33,030 nt of DNA from an uncultured Dorea sp. (GTDB taxonomy: Bacteria; Bacillota; Clostridia; Lachnospirales; Lachnospiraceae), in contig CAJURK010000037.1 of assembly GCA_910588745.1 (NCBI GenBank), positions 1-33,030 on the forward strand, written 5' to 3'. Position numbers and translations under genes: made by a program. Positions 1-7,417 of this stretch are shown in pieces. Each line of letters opens with the position of its first letter. Position 1 is the first letter of the stretch. Under the pieces are notes generated by a model. The model did no database searches. It had not been told where the DNA came from and was given only the letters and a program-made list of their open reading frames with translations.

Positions 1-1279
1 CTGGTGATTCTATTACCAGTTCTAGAAGTTCGTTTAGGGTTTCTCCGATTTCTTTGCCGGGTTTCATGCCGGCGGCTATTAGGTCTTTGCCGGTTACGGC
101 AAGTTCTTTTAGGGTTACGCATTGGCCCGCTGCTGTAATTTCACGGTATAATTCCTCTACGCCGTCTATATCCGCCAGTTTTTCTTTTCTCTGGCAGATA
201 CTCTGCGCCAGTACGTCTGCCCGGCGTACCTCTAAGTACAGTGGAAACAGGTCTTCGCCTATTTTGTTGATTGCCCGTCTGACGTTTTTTGCCGTTATTG
301 GCATACGGTAGTCGTGATAGTATACCAGTTTTTCTACGCTGCGCAGGGTAGCGTTATCGAATTTCAGCCTTTTCATAATCGCTTTCGCCAGTTCCCGGCT
401 AGTCTCGGCGTGGCCTTTAAAATGAGCGATTCCCTGCGCGTCAACGGTCTTCTTCTCCGGCTTACCCAAATCGTGGAAGAGCATGGTAAGACGAAGCACA
501 CGGTCGCTGCGGATGTTTTTCAGGGAATGCAGGATATGTTCTCCTACCGTGTACATGTGGTGCGGCGTTTCCTGATTCGTCTCCATGGCGCGGTCAAATT
601 CCGGAAGAAATTCTCTGGTAACGCCAATCTTATATGCTTCTCTCAGCATATCCGGTCTGGACGACAGCAGCATCTTCATGAATTCAGCCTGAATCCGCTC
701 GGCGCTGATTCTTTGCAGCGTCGGGGCAAGCAGCCGCATCCCTTCCCTTGTTTCTTCCTCAATTTCAAATCCAAGCTGCGCGGCGAAACGCAGTCCTCTT
801 AAAATCCGCAGCGCATCCTCGGTAAATCTTGCCTCCGCATTTCCCACACAGCGGATAAGCCCTTTTTCCATATCCGCCGCTCCGCCAAAGAGATCCACCA
901 GCCCCTCCTGCCCGTTGTATGCCATGGCGTTCATCGTAAAATCTCTTCGGAGCAAATCCTCTTTTAAATTGCGCACAAACGTTACTTCCGTCGGATGGCG
1001 GCTATCCTCATACTTGCCGTCCACCCGGTAAGTCGTCACCTCAAACCCCTCTCTGCCAAGAAGCACCGTAATGGTTCCATGCTCGATCCCGGTATCAAAG
1101 GTGTGATAAAACAATTTCTTTGTCTCCTCCGGCATAGCCGAGGTCGTAATATCCCAATCCCCCGGCTCCCGTCCCAAAATAGAATCGCGGACGCATCCCC
1201 CTACGGCATACGCCTCGTACCCATGAGACTGCAGCGTATGAATAATCATATTCACTTTATCCGGCAGTTTGATTCGCAT
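1..1279 (-). CDS. cca: CCA tRNA nucleotidyltransferase, 3' end beyond window
   Basis: This gene adds or repairs the 3'-CCA of tRNAs using CTP and ATP in the cytoplasm. I translated it by eye from the minus strand. It starts MRIKLPDKVN at 1279 behind GGAGGAAGAGAAGTG. The class II nucleotidyltransferase head shows GGCVRD (about residues 27-32) and the metal-binding DWD (41-43). These are followed by RRDFTMNAMAYN, the RILRGLRF motif and an HD-type segment FHDLGKP. The frame is open for 426 codons to base 1 and no stop is reached, so the C-terminal end lies outside the window; the family is usually about 440-450 residues. An HD motif is typical of the bacterial CCA enzymes that carry a phosphohydrolase-like domain. 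It lies 106 bp downstream of proS, on the same strand, with a probable terminator between them. Confidence 0.93.
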   Translation of the reverse strand, partial: MRIKLPDKVNMIIHTLQSHGYEAYAVGGCVRDSILGREPGDWDITTSAMPEETKKLFYHTFDTGIEHGTITVLLGREGFEVTTYRVDGKYEDSRHPTEVTFVRNLKEDLLRRDFTMNAMAYNGQEGLVDLFGGAADMEKGLIRCVGNAEARFTEDALRILRGLRFAAQLGFEIEEETREGMRLLAPTLQRISAERIQAEFMKMLLSSRPDMLREAYKIGVTREFLPEFDRAMETNQETPHHMYTVGEHILHSLKNIRSDRVLRLTMLFHDLGKPEKKTVDAQGIAHFKGHAETSRELAKAIMKRLKFDNATLRSVEKLVYYHDYRMPITAKNVRRAINKIGEDLFPLYLEVRRADVLAQSICQRKEKLADIDGVEELYREITAAGQCVTLKELAVTGKDLIAAGMKPGKEIGETLNELLELVIESP

Positions 1280-1318
1280 CACTTCTCTTCCTCCCGCTTC
1301 ACACATTCAAAACGATAA

Positions 1319-1355
1319 AAGGAGCCGCCGCACTCATATAGCGCTCCAGCTCCTT
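1319..1355 (-). terminator. Probable terminator between proS and cca
   Basis: On the minus strand AAGGAGC (1349-1355) pairs with GCTCCTT (1319-1325) around a 23-nt loop that can pair further, followed by TTTATCGTTTT. It sits 31 bp past the proS stop. The T tract is interrupted, so it may be leaky and allow some read-through into cca. Confidence 0.5.
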
Positions 1356-1385
1356 CTGCTAAAAACTTTTTAACCGTTTCAACAA

Positions 1386-2825
1386 TTAATAGGATTTGCC
1401 CCAGTACGCCATATGCTTCGCAGGCTTACCGCACCAGATACATTTGTCGGAAACAAATTCTTCATCCTCTATCAAACACCTTGTAGCCGCTCCGCCGGTC
1501 ACGTACTTCACTTCGCCCTCGCACTCCGGATCGCCGCACCAGCACGCTTTTACAAATCCTCTGTTGGCAATAAACTTCTCCTTCATCTCATCCAGCGTTG
1601 TTGCAGTATAGATATGGCTGTTCAGGAATTCCTCAGCCCTGTGATACATATCCTGCTGAATCGTCTCTAAGATATCGCGGAGCTTTCCGGCGATCTCATC
1701 CAGGGAAACAACCATCTTCTCGCGGGTATCACGGCGTACTACAACCGCCTGGTTCTTTTCAATATCCTTCGGCCCGATCTCAATACGGGTCGGAATGCCG
1801 AGCATCTCCTGTTCTGAGAACTTCCATCCGGGACTCTTTTCCGAATCGTCAATCTTCACCCGGTATCCAGCCTTCTTTAATTCATCCAGAAGCGCATACG
1901 CCCTGTCAAGCACGCCTTCTTTATGTTGTGCAACCGGAATCACACGGCACTCAACCGGCGCTACATGAGGCGGCAGTACCAGGCCGTCATCGTCGCCATG
2001 GACCATGATCAGGGCTCCGATACTTCTGGTAGACCATCCCCAGGAAGTCTCATATACGCTATGAAGTTCATTGTTCTTATCTACGTATTTAATATTAAAT
2101 GCATCCGGGAAGCCGCTTCCGAAGAAATGGCTGGTTGCAGACTGCAGCGCCTTGCCGTCGTGCATCAGCGCCTCGATGGTGTAGGTGTCCTGCGCTCCGG
2201 CAAACTTCTCATGCTCCGCTTTCCTTCCTGATACAAAAGGAATTGCCATCGTCTCTTTATAACAGTCTTCATATACATGCAGCATCTGGATCGTACGCTC
2301 CTCCGCTTCCTCATAGGTTGCGTGAATGGTATGCCCTTCCTGCCACAAGAACTCTCTGGAACGAAGGAACGGTCTGGTGGTCTTCTCCCAGCGGAGTACG
2401 GAATTCCACTGGTTCCATACCTTAGGAAGATCTCTGTAAGACTTTACTGTCCTTGCCCACAAATCACAGAATAATGTCTCTGAGGTAGGACGGATGCAAA
2501 GCCTTTCCTGAAGTCTTTCCATACCGCCGTGGGTCACCCATGCAACCTCCGGCGCAAACCCGTCTACGTGATCCGCTTCTTTTTCCAGCAGGGATTCCGG
2601 GATCAGCAGCGGCAAGGCTACGTTCTCCACCCCTGTCTCTTTAAATCTTCTGTCCAGGTCTGCCTGAATCAGCTCCCAGATCGCATAACCGTTCGGGAGA
2701 TAATTTAAGCATCCCTTAACGCTTGAATAATCACACAGTTCTGCCTCCCGTACTACATCCGTATACCACTGCGCGAAGTTCTCATCGCGGGACGTGATAT
2801 TTTTTACCATTTTTTCCTTTGCCAT
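1386..2825 (-). CDS. proS: Prolyl-tRNA synthetase, archaeal/eukaryote type
   Basis: The enzyme charges tRNA-Pro with proline. The 479-residue length and sequence match the short archaeal/eukaryote-type ProRS, which lacks the inserted editing domain of the longer bacterial type and occurs in many Clostridia. Class II signatures are visible: RPTSETLF, and FLRSREFLWQEGHT (motif 2). An anticodon-binding region follows (PVAQHKEG to VVVRRDTREK). The C-terminal domain has paired cysteines (CWCGDPEC and CIWCGKP) and ends in Tyr, as the family does. I chose the ATG at 2825 (MAKEKMVKN) because AAAGGAG sits 8 nt upstream; an ATG eight codons earlier has no such site. Expression is probably controlled by the T-box leader directly upstream. 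Confidence 0.96.
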   Translation of the reverse strand: MAKEKMVKNITSRDENFAQWYTDVVREAELCDYSSVKGCLNYLPNGYAIWELIQADLDRRFKETGVENVALPLLIPESLLEKEADHVDGFAPEVAWVTHGGMERLQERLCIRPTSETLFCDLWARTVKSYRDLPKVWNQWNSVLRWEKTTRPFLRSREFLWQEGHTIHATYEEAEERTIQMLHVYEDCYKETMAIPFVSGRKAEHEKFAGAQDTYTIEALMHDGKALQSATSHFFGSGFPDAFNIKYVDKNNELHSVYETSWGWSTRSIGALIMVHGDDDGLVLPPHVAPVECRVIPVAQHKEGVLDRAYALLDELKKAGYRVKIDDSEKSPGWKFSEQEMLGIPTRIEIGPKDIEKNQAVVVRRDTREKMVVSLDEIAGKLRDILETIQQDMYHRAEEFLNSHIYTATTLDEMKEKFIANRGFVKACWCGDPECEGEVKYVTGGAATRCLIEDEEFVSDKCIWCGKPAKHMAYWGKSY

Positions 2826-2863
2826 ATCTTCTTCTCCTTTTCCTTTCATTCCGATAAAGCGTC

Positions 2864-3138
2864 AAAAAACCGCCATACATTCCTGTTCCCCAAGGGACCG
2901 AAACGTTCGGCGGTACCACCCTAATTAACCGCAGTTCCCTGCAGTTCACTCATATAACCGTTAACGCCGATACTACGCCGCACTTTCATGCAGTGGCTCC
3001 AAGGCCGGTTCGCCTGGTCTTCATCCGGAAATCTCTCAGCCCGCGATCCCCTCTCTGTAGAACTTCCACCCGGTTACTATTCTCTTCATCGCCGGTTCCG
3101 CCTTTCTGCAACTATCATTACAGGCGGATTTTTCGTTG
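2864..3138 (-). promoter_or_regulatory. T-box leader of proS with antiterminator/terminator
   Basis: Read on the minus strand, the leader contains the T-box core TTAGGGTGGTACCGC (2910-2924), which captures the uncharged tRNA acceptor end. Upstream is a Stem I-like region with the AGTA element and an AGAGAG...GCTGAGAG distal part. A GAA followed by CCG at 3006-3008 is a candidate proline specifier. Another placement (CCT a few bases later) is possible, so the specifier is an inference. The terminator forms from ACCGCC (2909-2914) with GGCGGT (2869-2874) followed by six T (2864-2869). The ACCGCC overlaps the T-box, as expected for mutually exclusive antiterminator and terminator. A 5' hairpin CCGCCT/AGGCGG precedes Stem I. 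Confidence 0.9.
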
Positions 3139-3144
3139 AATGTT

Positions 3145-3173
3145 ATTCTACTGGAATCATCTTCATTTGTCAA
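3145..3173 (-). promoter_or_regulatory. proS promoter
   Basis: On the minus strand TTGACA (3168-3173), a 17-bp spacer and TAGAAT (3145-3150) form a near-consensus vegetative promoter. The predicted start, about 3138, gives a leader of roughly 310 nt that contains the whole T-box. Confidence 0.8.
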
Positions 3174-3193
3174 GGTGATTTATTAAAAATTTC

Positions 3194-3223
3194 TTGACAA
3201 GATTTCCGTATTATGGAAAATAT
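3194..3223 (+). promoter_or_regulatory. Possible promoter of the pseudouridine synthase gene
   Basis: A consensus -35 TTGACA (3194-3199) is followed after 18 bp by AAATAT (3218-3223), a weak -10. It is divergent from the proS promoter, with the two -35 boxes only about 20 bp apart. Confidence 0.35.
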
Positions 3224-3281
3224 TAAGAAACAGAACTATGCGTCATTTCTTAATAAGCAGACCAACTACAGGAGACCTATT

Positions 3282-4022
3282 ATGAGACAGGAACTAAAGA
3301 TTTTATACGAAGATCCACATATAATTGTATGCCATAAACCCGGCGGCATCGCCACCCAAAGCCGCAGAGCCGCTCAGCCGGATATGGAACGTCTGATTTT
3401 AAACCACCTAGCAGCTTCCGAGCGCAGCCGCTCCCCTGGAAAGCCAATCCGCCCCTATCTTGCTGTTATACACAGGCTGGACCAGCCTGTTTCCGGTATC
3501 CTGGTTTTTGCCAAGACCCCGGAAGCCGCTAAAAACCTAAACCGCCAGCTTACCTCCCGGGGCTTCGACAAGCGTTATCTGGCTCTGGTAGACGGACGCC
3601 CAGCCAGCGAACAAGGAACCCTTACGGATTATATGGTAAAAGACGGGCATACCAACGCCTCCCGCATCTGTGAAAAATCCGCTCCCGGTGCGAAACAAGC
3701 CAGGCTCAGCTACCGCGTTCTCCCCGGAGAAAGTTCCCTGTATCCCCTCATTTTTCCGAAAGCATCCGCAGCCAAAGAAAATGCCGGATGTCCGCATACT
3801 CTTTTGGAAGTAACGCTAGACACCGGCAGGCACCATCAAATCCGTGTTCAGCTTGCCCATATAGGCTGTCCCATCATAGGCGACGCCAAATACAACCCGG
3901 ACGCTGTACGCCCGGCCGGACAGCAGGCTCTCCGGCTCTGCGCGTACAAACTTTCATTCCAACATCCGCTTAACGGGCGAAAGATGACGTTCGATTTATC
4001 CGAATACGCTCCAAACAATTAG
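3282..4022 (+). CDS. RluA-family RNA pseudouridine synthase
   Basis: This is predicted to convert uridine to pseudouridine in rRNA or tRNA. The catalytic motif HRLD is at residues 64-67, with Asp67 as nucleophile, followed by QPVSGILVFAKT. A second family motif, LDTGRHHQIRVQLAH, and the IIGDAKY segment are near the C-terminus. At 246 residues it lacks the N-terminal S4 RNA-binding domain found in RluC and RluD, so it belongs to the short subgroup and the target site cannot be told from sequence. I placed the start at the ATG at 3282 behind AGGAG with a 7-8 nt gap. An in-frame ATG at 3213 lies within the promoter-proximal region and gives a 23-residue extension unlike the family. It is transcribed divergently from proS and converges on prs. 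Confidence 0.88.
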   Translation: MRQELKILYEDPHIIVCHKPGGIATQSRRAAQPDMERLILNHLAASERSRSPGKPIRPYLAVIHRLDQPVSGILVFAKTPEAAKNLNRQLTSRGFDKRYLALVDGRPASEQGTLTDYMVKDGHTNASRICEKSAPGAKQARLSYRVLPGESSLYPLIFPKASAAKENAGCPHTLLEVTLDTGRHHQIRVQLAHIGCPIIGDAKYNPDAVRPAGQQALRLCAYKLSFQHPLNGRKMTFDLSEYAPNN

Positions 4023-4068
4023 AGCCCGCATCTGCAAATACACTTCGCGTTCATCCCCGCGGTTATTG

Positions 4069-5253
4069 TTACATCTGCTCGCCCCGCTTATACCGCTCCA
4101 AAATATTCTGTATCCGGTCGGCCGGATTTAGAATACTGTTGATCGAACTGTCATGATTCAGCGTGTCAATCATCAACGCCACATACTTACTCATATCACA
4201 GTTAATGTAATACGGCCTGGACAAAAGCTCCGGCGTCTGATAGATCAGATTCGTCGTGAGAATACCGTTAATGATACCATCCTCAAACGCCTGATCAAAT
4301 TTATCCATACCATTGGTAAACAGGCCGAACGTCGCGGCCGCATAGATTCTCTTTGCCTTGCGCTGCTTTAGCTGTCCCGCCACGTCCAAGATACTGTCTC
4401 CGGAGGAAATCATATCATCCAGAATAATCACGTCCATCCCTTCCACGGAAGCTCCTAAAAATTCATGCGCTATAATCGGATTACGGCCGTTTACAATACG
4501 GCTGTAATCCCGCCGTTTGTAGAACATTCCCATATCAATATTTAATACGCTTGCCAGATAAATGGCGCGTTCCGTTGCGCCTTCATCGGGACTGATTACC
4601 ATCATGTGTTCACTGTCGATCTGCAAATCCTTTACCGAACCGAGAAGCCCTTTGACAAACTGATACGTAGGACGCACCGTCTCAAAGCCGTGCAGCGGAA
4701 TCGCGTTCTCCACCCGCGGATCATGGGCGTCAAATGTAAGAATATTGTCCACTCCCATACGAGTCAGTTCCTGTAAAGCAATCGCGCAGTCTAACGACTC
4801 TCTTCCCTTGCGTTTGTGCTGACGGCTCTCATACAAAAACGGCATAATAACATTAATCCGCCTTGCTTTCCCGCCGATCGCCGCAATGATTCTCTTAAGA
4901 TTCTGGAAATGGTCGTCCGGAGACATATGATTGATATTTCCCGTCAGGGAATAGGTCAGGCTATAATTGCACACATCAACCAGCAGGTAAATATCCATTC
5001 CCCGCACAGACTCATTGATAATCCCCTTCGCCTCCCCCGATCCAAACCGCGGAACATCCGCGTCAACCAGGTAAGACTGTTTTTCATAGCCGCTGAATGC
5101 AATATGATCCTTATATTCAGAGCCATCCTCCCGGCGCCATTTTACAAGGTAATCATTGATCAGATTTCCCATCTCCTGGCAGCCGTCAAGCGCGATGATC
5201 CCCAGTGAGCCCACCGGAATGTTATCAAGGTTACGTTCGTTGCGACGCAGCAT
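4069..5253 (-). CDS. prs: Long, divergent ribose-phosphate pyrophosphokinase (PRPP synthetase)
   Basis: It is predicted to make PRPP from ribose 5-phosphate and ATP for nucleotide, His and Trp synthesis. At 394 residues it is longer than the usual 310-320. It carries family landmarks in altered form: YESRQHKRKGRES where the canonical enzyme has YARQDRK, FDAHDPRVENAIP in place of a DLH motif, a KRR triplet (about 246-248), and the PRPP-binding loop VIILDDMISSGDSI (275-288) in place of the usual DDMIDTAGT. An N-terminal extension precedes residue 50. The start at 5253 has AGGAGG 11 nt upstream, a rather long gap. It is the third gene of dnaD-dnaI-prs, 21 bp after dnaI. The family call is good; activity of this divergent form is inferred. 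Confidence 0.85.
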   Translation of the reverse strand: MLRRNERNLDNIPVGSLGIIALDGCQEMGNLINDYLVKWRREDGSEYKDHIAFSGYEKQSYLVDADVPRFGSGEAKGIINESVRGMDIYLLVDVCNYSLTYSLTGNINHMSPDDHFQNLKRIIAAIGGKARRINVIMPFLYESRQHKRKGRESLDCAIALQELTRMGVDNILTFDAHDPRVENAIPLHGFETVRPTYQFVKGLLGSVKDLQIDSEHMMVISPDEGATERAIYLASVLNIDMGMFYKRRDYSRIVNGRNPIIAHEFLGASVEGMDVIILDDMISSGDSILDVAGQLKQRKAKRIYAAATFGLFTNGMDKFDQAFEDGIINGILTTNLIYQTPELLSRPYYINCDMSKYVALMIDTLNHDSSINSILNPADRIQNILERYKRGEQM

Positions 5254-5274
5254 AATAATTTGTACCTCCTAAAA

Positions 5275-6264
5275 TTATAATCTTCCCATCAGTTTCTTTT
5301 GGATCCGTATATCATCTCCCGTCATGCGAAGGACGGTATATGCACTGGTAATACGTGAAAATACCCGCTCCGAATACAGCGTATTCAAATCGTCCAGAGA
5401 AAGATTGGTAGAAATCATCGTTGACCTCTTCCGGAGCAGTCTTTCGTTGAGACATACAAATAACTGCGACGTTGTAAAGGTATTGGAAAATTCTGTTCCA
5501 AGATCGTCGATAATCAGCAAGTCGCAGTCGTATATATGTTCATAATCAGCCGCCGCTTCCTCATCTTTCTCAAATTGCTTTTTTGCAAATATATCAAATA
5601 ACTGTGAAGCCGTAAAATAAATAACCGAACAAGTCTGCTCTAAAAGCTCTCTCGCAACGCAGTGGCTAAGAAAGGTTTTTCCTACTCCGGTATCTCCATA
5701 CAGAAGGAGGTTCCGAAACTCCCGCCGAAAGTTCAAAGTAAACTCCTTACAGGCTCTGACCGCCGTCGTCATCGCATCTCTGGAACTTCTCCCGGTAAGA
5801 GCATCCTTATGATTCTCCGAATAGTAGTCCATGGAGAGCGTGCCAAAATTCTCCCTCTCCAGAATCTCCTGCAAATTAGACTGGGTATAAAGAAAGTCTA
5901 TAATTGCTTTCTGAAAGCAGTGACATTTCTCGTCTCCAATATAACCGGTATCATGGCAGTCCGGGCAGGTATAGGTCCGTTCCAGATAATCCTCCGGATA
6001 GCCTGCCTGTTCCAGAAGGAGTCTTTTTTCCTCAAAAAGAAGATGGAGGTCGTTCCTTAACGTAGTCAAAGCGGCGTCATCTCCATCTAACAGTTTACGC
6101 GCCTGGCGGACGCTAAGTTCAGAGATAGACTGATCCAGGGCGCGCAGCCTTGGAACCTCCTTATATACCTCTTCAAATCGTCCGCGCAGGCGGTTTTCAT
6201 TATTCAATTGCCGTTTCTCATATGTACGCATGATACAATCATACTGGGAGTTGGTAAGTGCCAC
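5275..6264 (-). CDS. dnaI: DnaI/DnaC-like helicase loader ATPase
   Basis: This AAA+ ATPase is predicted to load the replicative helicase at origins and restarted forks. A helical N-terminal part is followed by a zinc-binding cluster (CPDCHDTGYIGDEKCHC, Cys100, 103, 114 and 116). The AAA+ domain has Walker A GDTGVGKT (190-197), Walker B LLIIDDLG (249-256), a sensor 1-like STNLS, and an arginine-finger-like RVFSRI near the end. Its 329 residues fit the DnaI family. The start is GTG at 6264, supported by AAGGAG 7 nt upstream; the next ATG is 11 codons in. It follows dnaD by 15 bp, which fits joint transcription of helicase-loading factors. Confidence 0.9.
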   Translation of the reverse strand: MALTNSQYDCIMRTYEKRQLNNENRLRGRFEEVYKEVPRLRALDQSISELSVRQARKLLDGDDAALTTLRNDLHLLFEEKRLLLEQAGYPEDYLERTYTCPDCHDTGYIGDEKCHCFQKAIIDFLYTQSNLQEILERENFGTLSMDYYSENHKDALTGRSSRDAMTTAVRACKEFTLNFRREFRNLLLYGDTGVGKTFLSHCVARELLEQTCSVIYFTASQLFDIFAKKQFEKDEEAAADYEHIYDCDLLIIDDLGTEFSNTFTTSQLFVCLNERLLRKRSTMISTNLSLDDLNTLYSERVFSRITSAYTVLRMTGDDIRIQKKLMGRL

Positions 6265-6279
6265 GAAAAATCTCCTTTT

Positions 6280-7287
6280 CTACTGCGTTTCAATCAGTCT
6301 CCGCGTCAATTCATCCATGTCCTGGTACTTGCGGCCTTCAAAATTATTGAACTTATTCCGGGCCGTCCCTGCCGCCCTGGAAACAGCCGCTTTCTTCGCC
6401 CCCTGCTCCTGAAGATGGAGCAGATCCAAAGCCTTCACATCAGCCGGCGTCTTTACACCCTTGTCCACCCATTTTTTAAGGATCGACTCCGTGTATTCAA
6501 AGCTGGGCTGATGAATTGCTTTCATCGTACGATTACATGCTTCTACAATCAATTCAGAGGAAAATCCATACTCATCGTTCCAGCGGCGGATATAGCCAAG
6601 TTCCGATACCGCCGGAGCGCGTCCCTTAATTCCATACGCATTCAGTACCGCATAACTGTTTTTGCTGTACTGGCCCGAGACCGCTTTTGCTTCTTCCGCC
6701 GTCCCGACCTTCTGTTCCGCCCACGAAAGAGCCACTTTTTTAATGTAATGAATGCTCTTATGTCCGTTCTCCACGCAGTACTCGATCAAGTACTCGATCA
6801 AGTCCGCCGACATCCCCAGATAGTCGTAAAAATACACAATCGCCTCGGATTCTGTCTTTGTAAGCGTCTTTCCCAAATACTGCTCCGTCACATGGATAAC
6901 CTCTTTAAATTCCCTCCGGTTTTTCTGGCTCGGCGCCTCCCCTGCGCCTGCTTTCTTGCCGTCGGCGCTGCTGCTCATACCGGAAACAGCCAGCTCCTCC
7001 GCCGCGCCCGCGTCCCCGCAAGGTTCCTGCTTCCCGGTTTCATAGTCAAGCAGCCCCTGCTTCTTCCAGTAATTCAGCGCGCGTTTTACATCTTTTTCTG
7101 TGCATTCCAGAATATCTGCAATTCTGGAAATCGTAAGTTCTACAGACGGATCCCCCAGGTATCTCAGCAACAGCAGGTATACCTTTACATACTCCCCATT
7201 GGCCTTTGGCATATGCTCGTCTATGAACTCATTCTCCAGCAGGGTCGCATTCCCCTGCACGTAATTTGTCAAAGTCAATTTCGTCAT
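6280..7287 (-). CDS. dnaD: DnaD-domain primosome protein
   Basis: The 335-residue protein has an N-terminal winged-helix region (YVKVYLLLLRYLGDPSVELTISRIADIL) and two C-terminal DnaD/DnaB_2-type helical repeats. The first is around YLGKTLTKTESEAIVYFYDY, with the YIKKVALSW end motif. The second is around LGYIRRWNDEYGFSSELIVEACNRTM, ending YTESILKKWVDKGV. DnaD proteins bind and remodel DNA and recruit the helicase loader, which matches the next gene, dnaI. I chose the ATG at 7287 rather than an ATG at 7329: the latter overlaps the -10 element, so it could not be in the mRNA. The linker between the N- and C-terminal domains (about residues 85-115) is rich in Gly, Ala, Ser and Lys. Confidence 0.88.
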   Translation of the reverse strand: MTKLTLTNYVQGNATLLENEFIDEHMPKANGEYVKVYLLLLRYLGDPSVELTISRIADILECTEKDVKRALNYWKKQGLLDYETGKQEPCGDAGAAEELAVSGMSSSADGKKAGAGEAPSQKNRREFKEVIHVTEQYLGKTLTKTESEAIVYFYDYLGMSADLIEYLIEYCVENGHKSIHYIKKVALSWAEQKVGTAEEAKAVSGQYSKNSYAVLNAYGIKGRAPAVSELGYIRRWNDEYGFSSELIVEACNRTMKAIHQPSFEYTESILKKWVDKGVKTPADVKALDLLHLQEQGAKKAAVSRAAGTARNKFNNFEGRKYQDMDELTRRLIETQ

Positions 7288-7327
7288 GTCCCCATCCATC
7301 CTTGCCTGTTGTTTGTTAGCAAAATAC

Positions 7328-7333
7328 ATTATA
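7328..7333 (-). promoter_or_regulatory. Extended -10 promoter of dnaD-dnaI-prs
   Basis: On the minus strand TGCTATAAT forms an extended -10 (TATAAT at 7328-7333). Seventeen bp upstream is only a T-rich stretch instead of a clear -35. The predicted start near 7321 leaves a 34-nt leader before the dnaD ATG at 7287. Confidence 0.65.
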
Positions 7334-7385
7334 GCATTCAGGCCGGATGCAAAAAAGAATTTTTTTCTCAGAAAACGAGGTTTTT

Positions 7386-7417
7386 TGTGGATAAAATCCT
7401 GTTGAAAATGTGGATAA
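7386..7417 (-). promoter_or_regulatory. Two perfect DnaA boxes upstream of dnaD
   Basis: The minus strand reads TTATCCACA twice, at 7409-7417 and 7386-7394, in the same orientation and 23 bp apart. Both match the DnaA consensus TTATNCACA exactly. The upstream box abuts the murC stop codon (7418-7420). They lie about 53-90 bp upstream of the dnaD -10, a position where bound DnaA could act as a regulator. No DnaA gene or origin-like AT-rich unwinding array is visible. Confidence 0.65.

Noticed and set aside
7386..7417. Chromosome replication origin
   Set aside because: Only two DnaA boxes, no dnaA or dnaN, and no box cluster with an unwinding region; regulation is the simpler reading.
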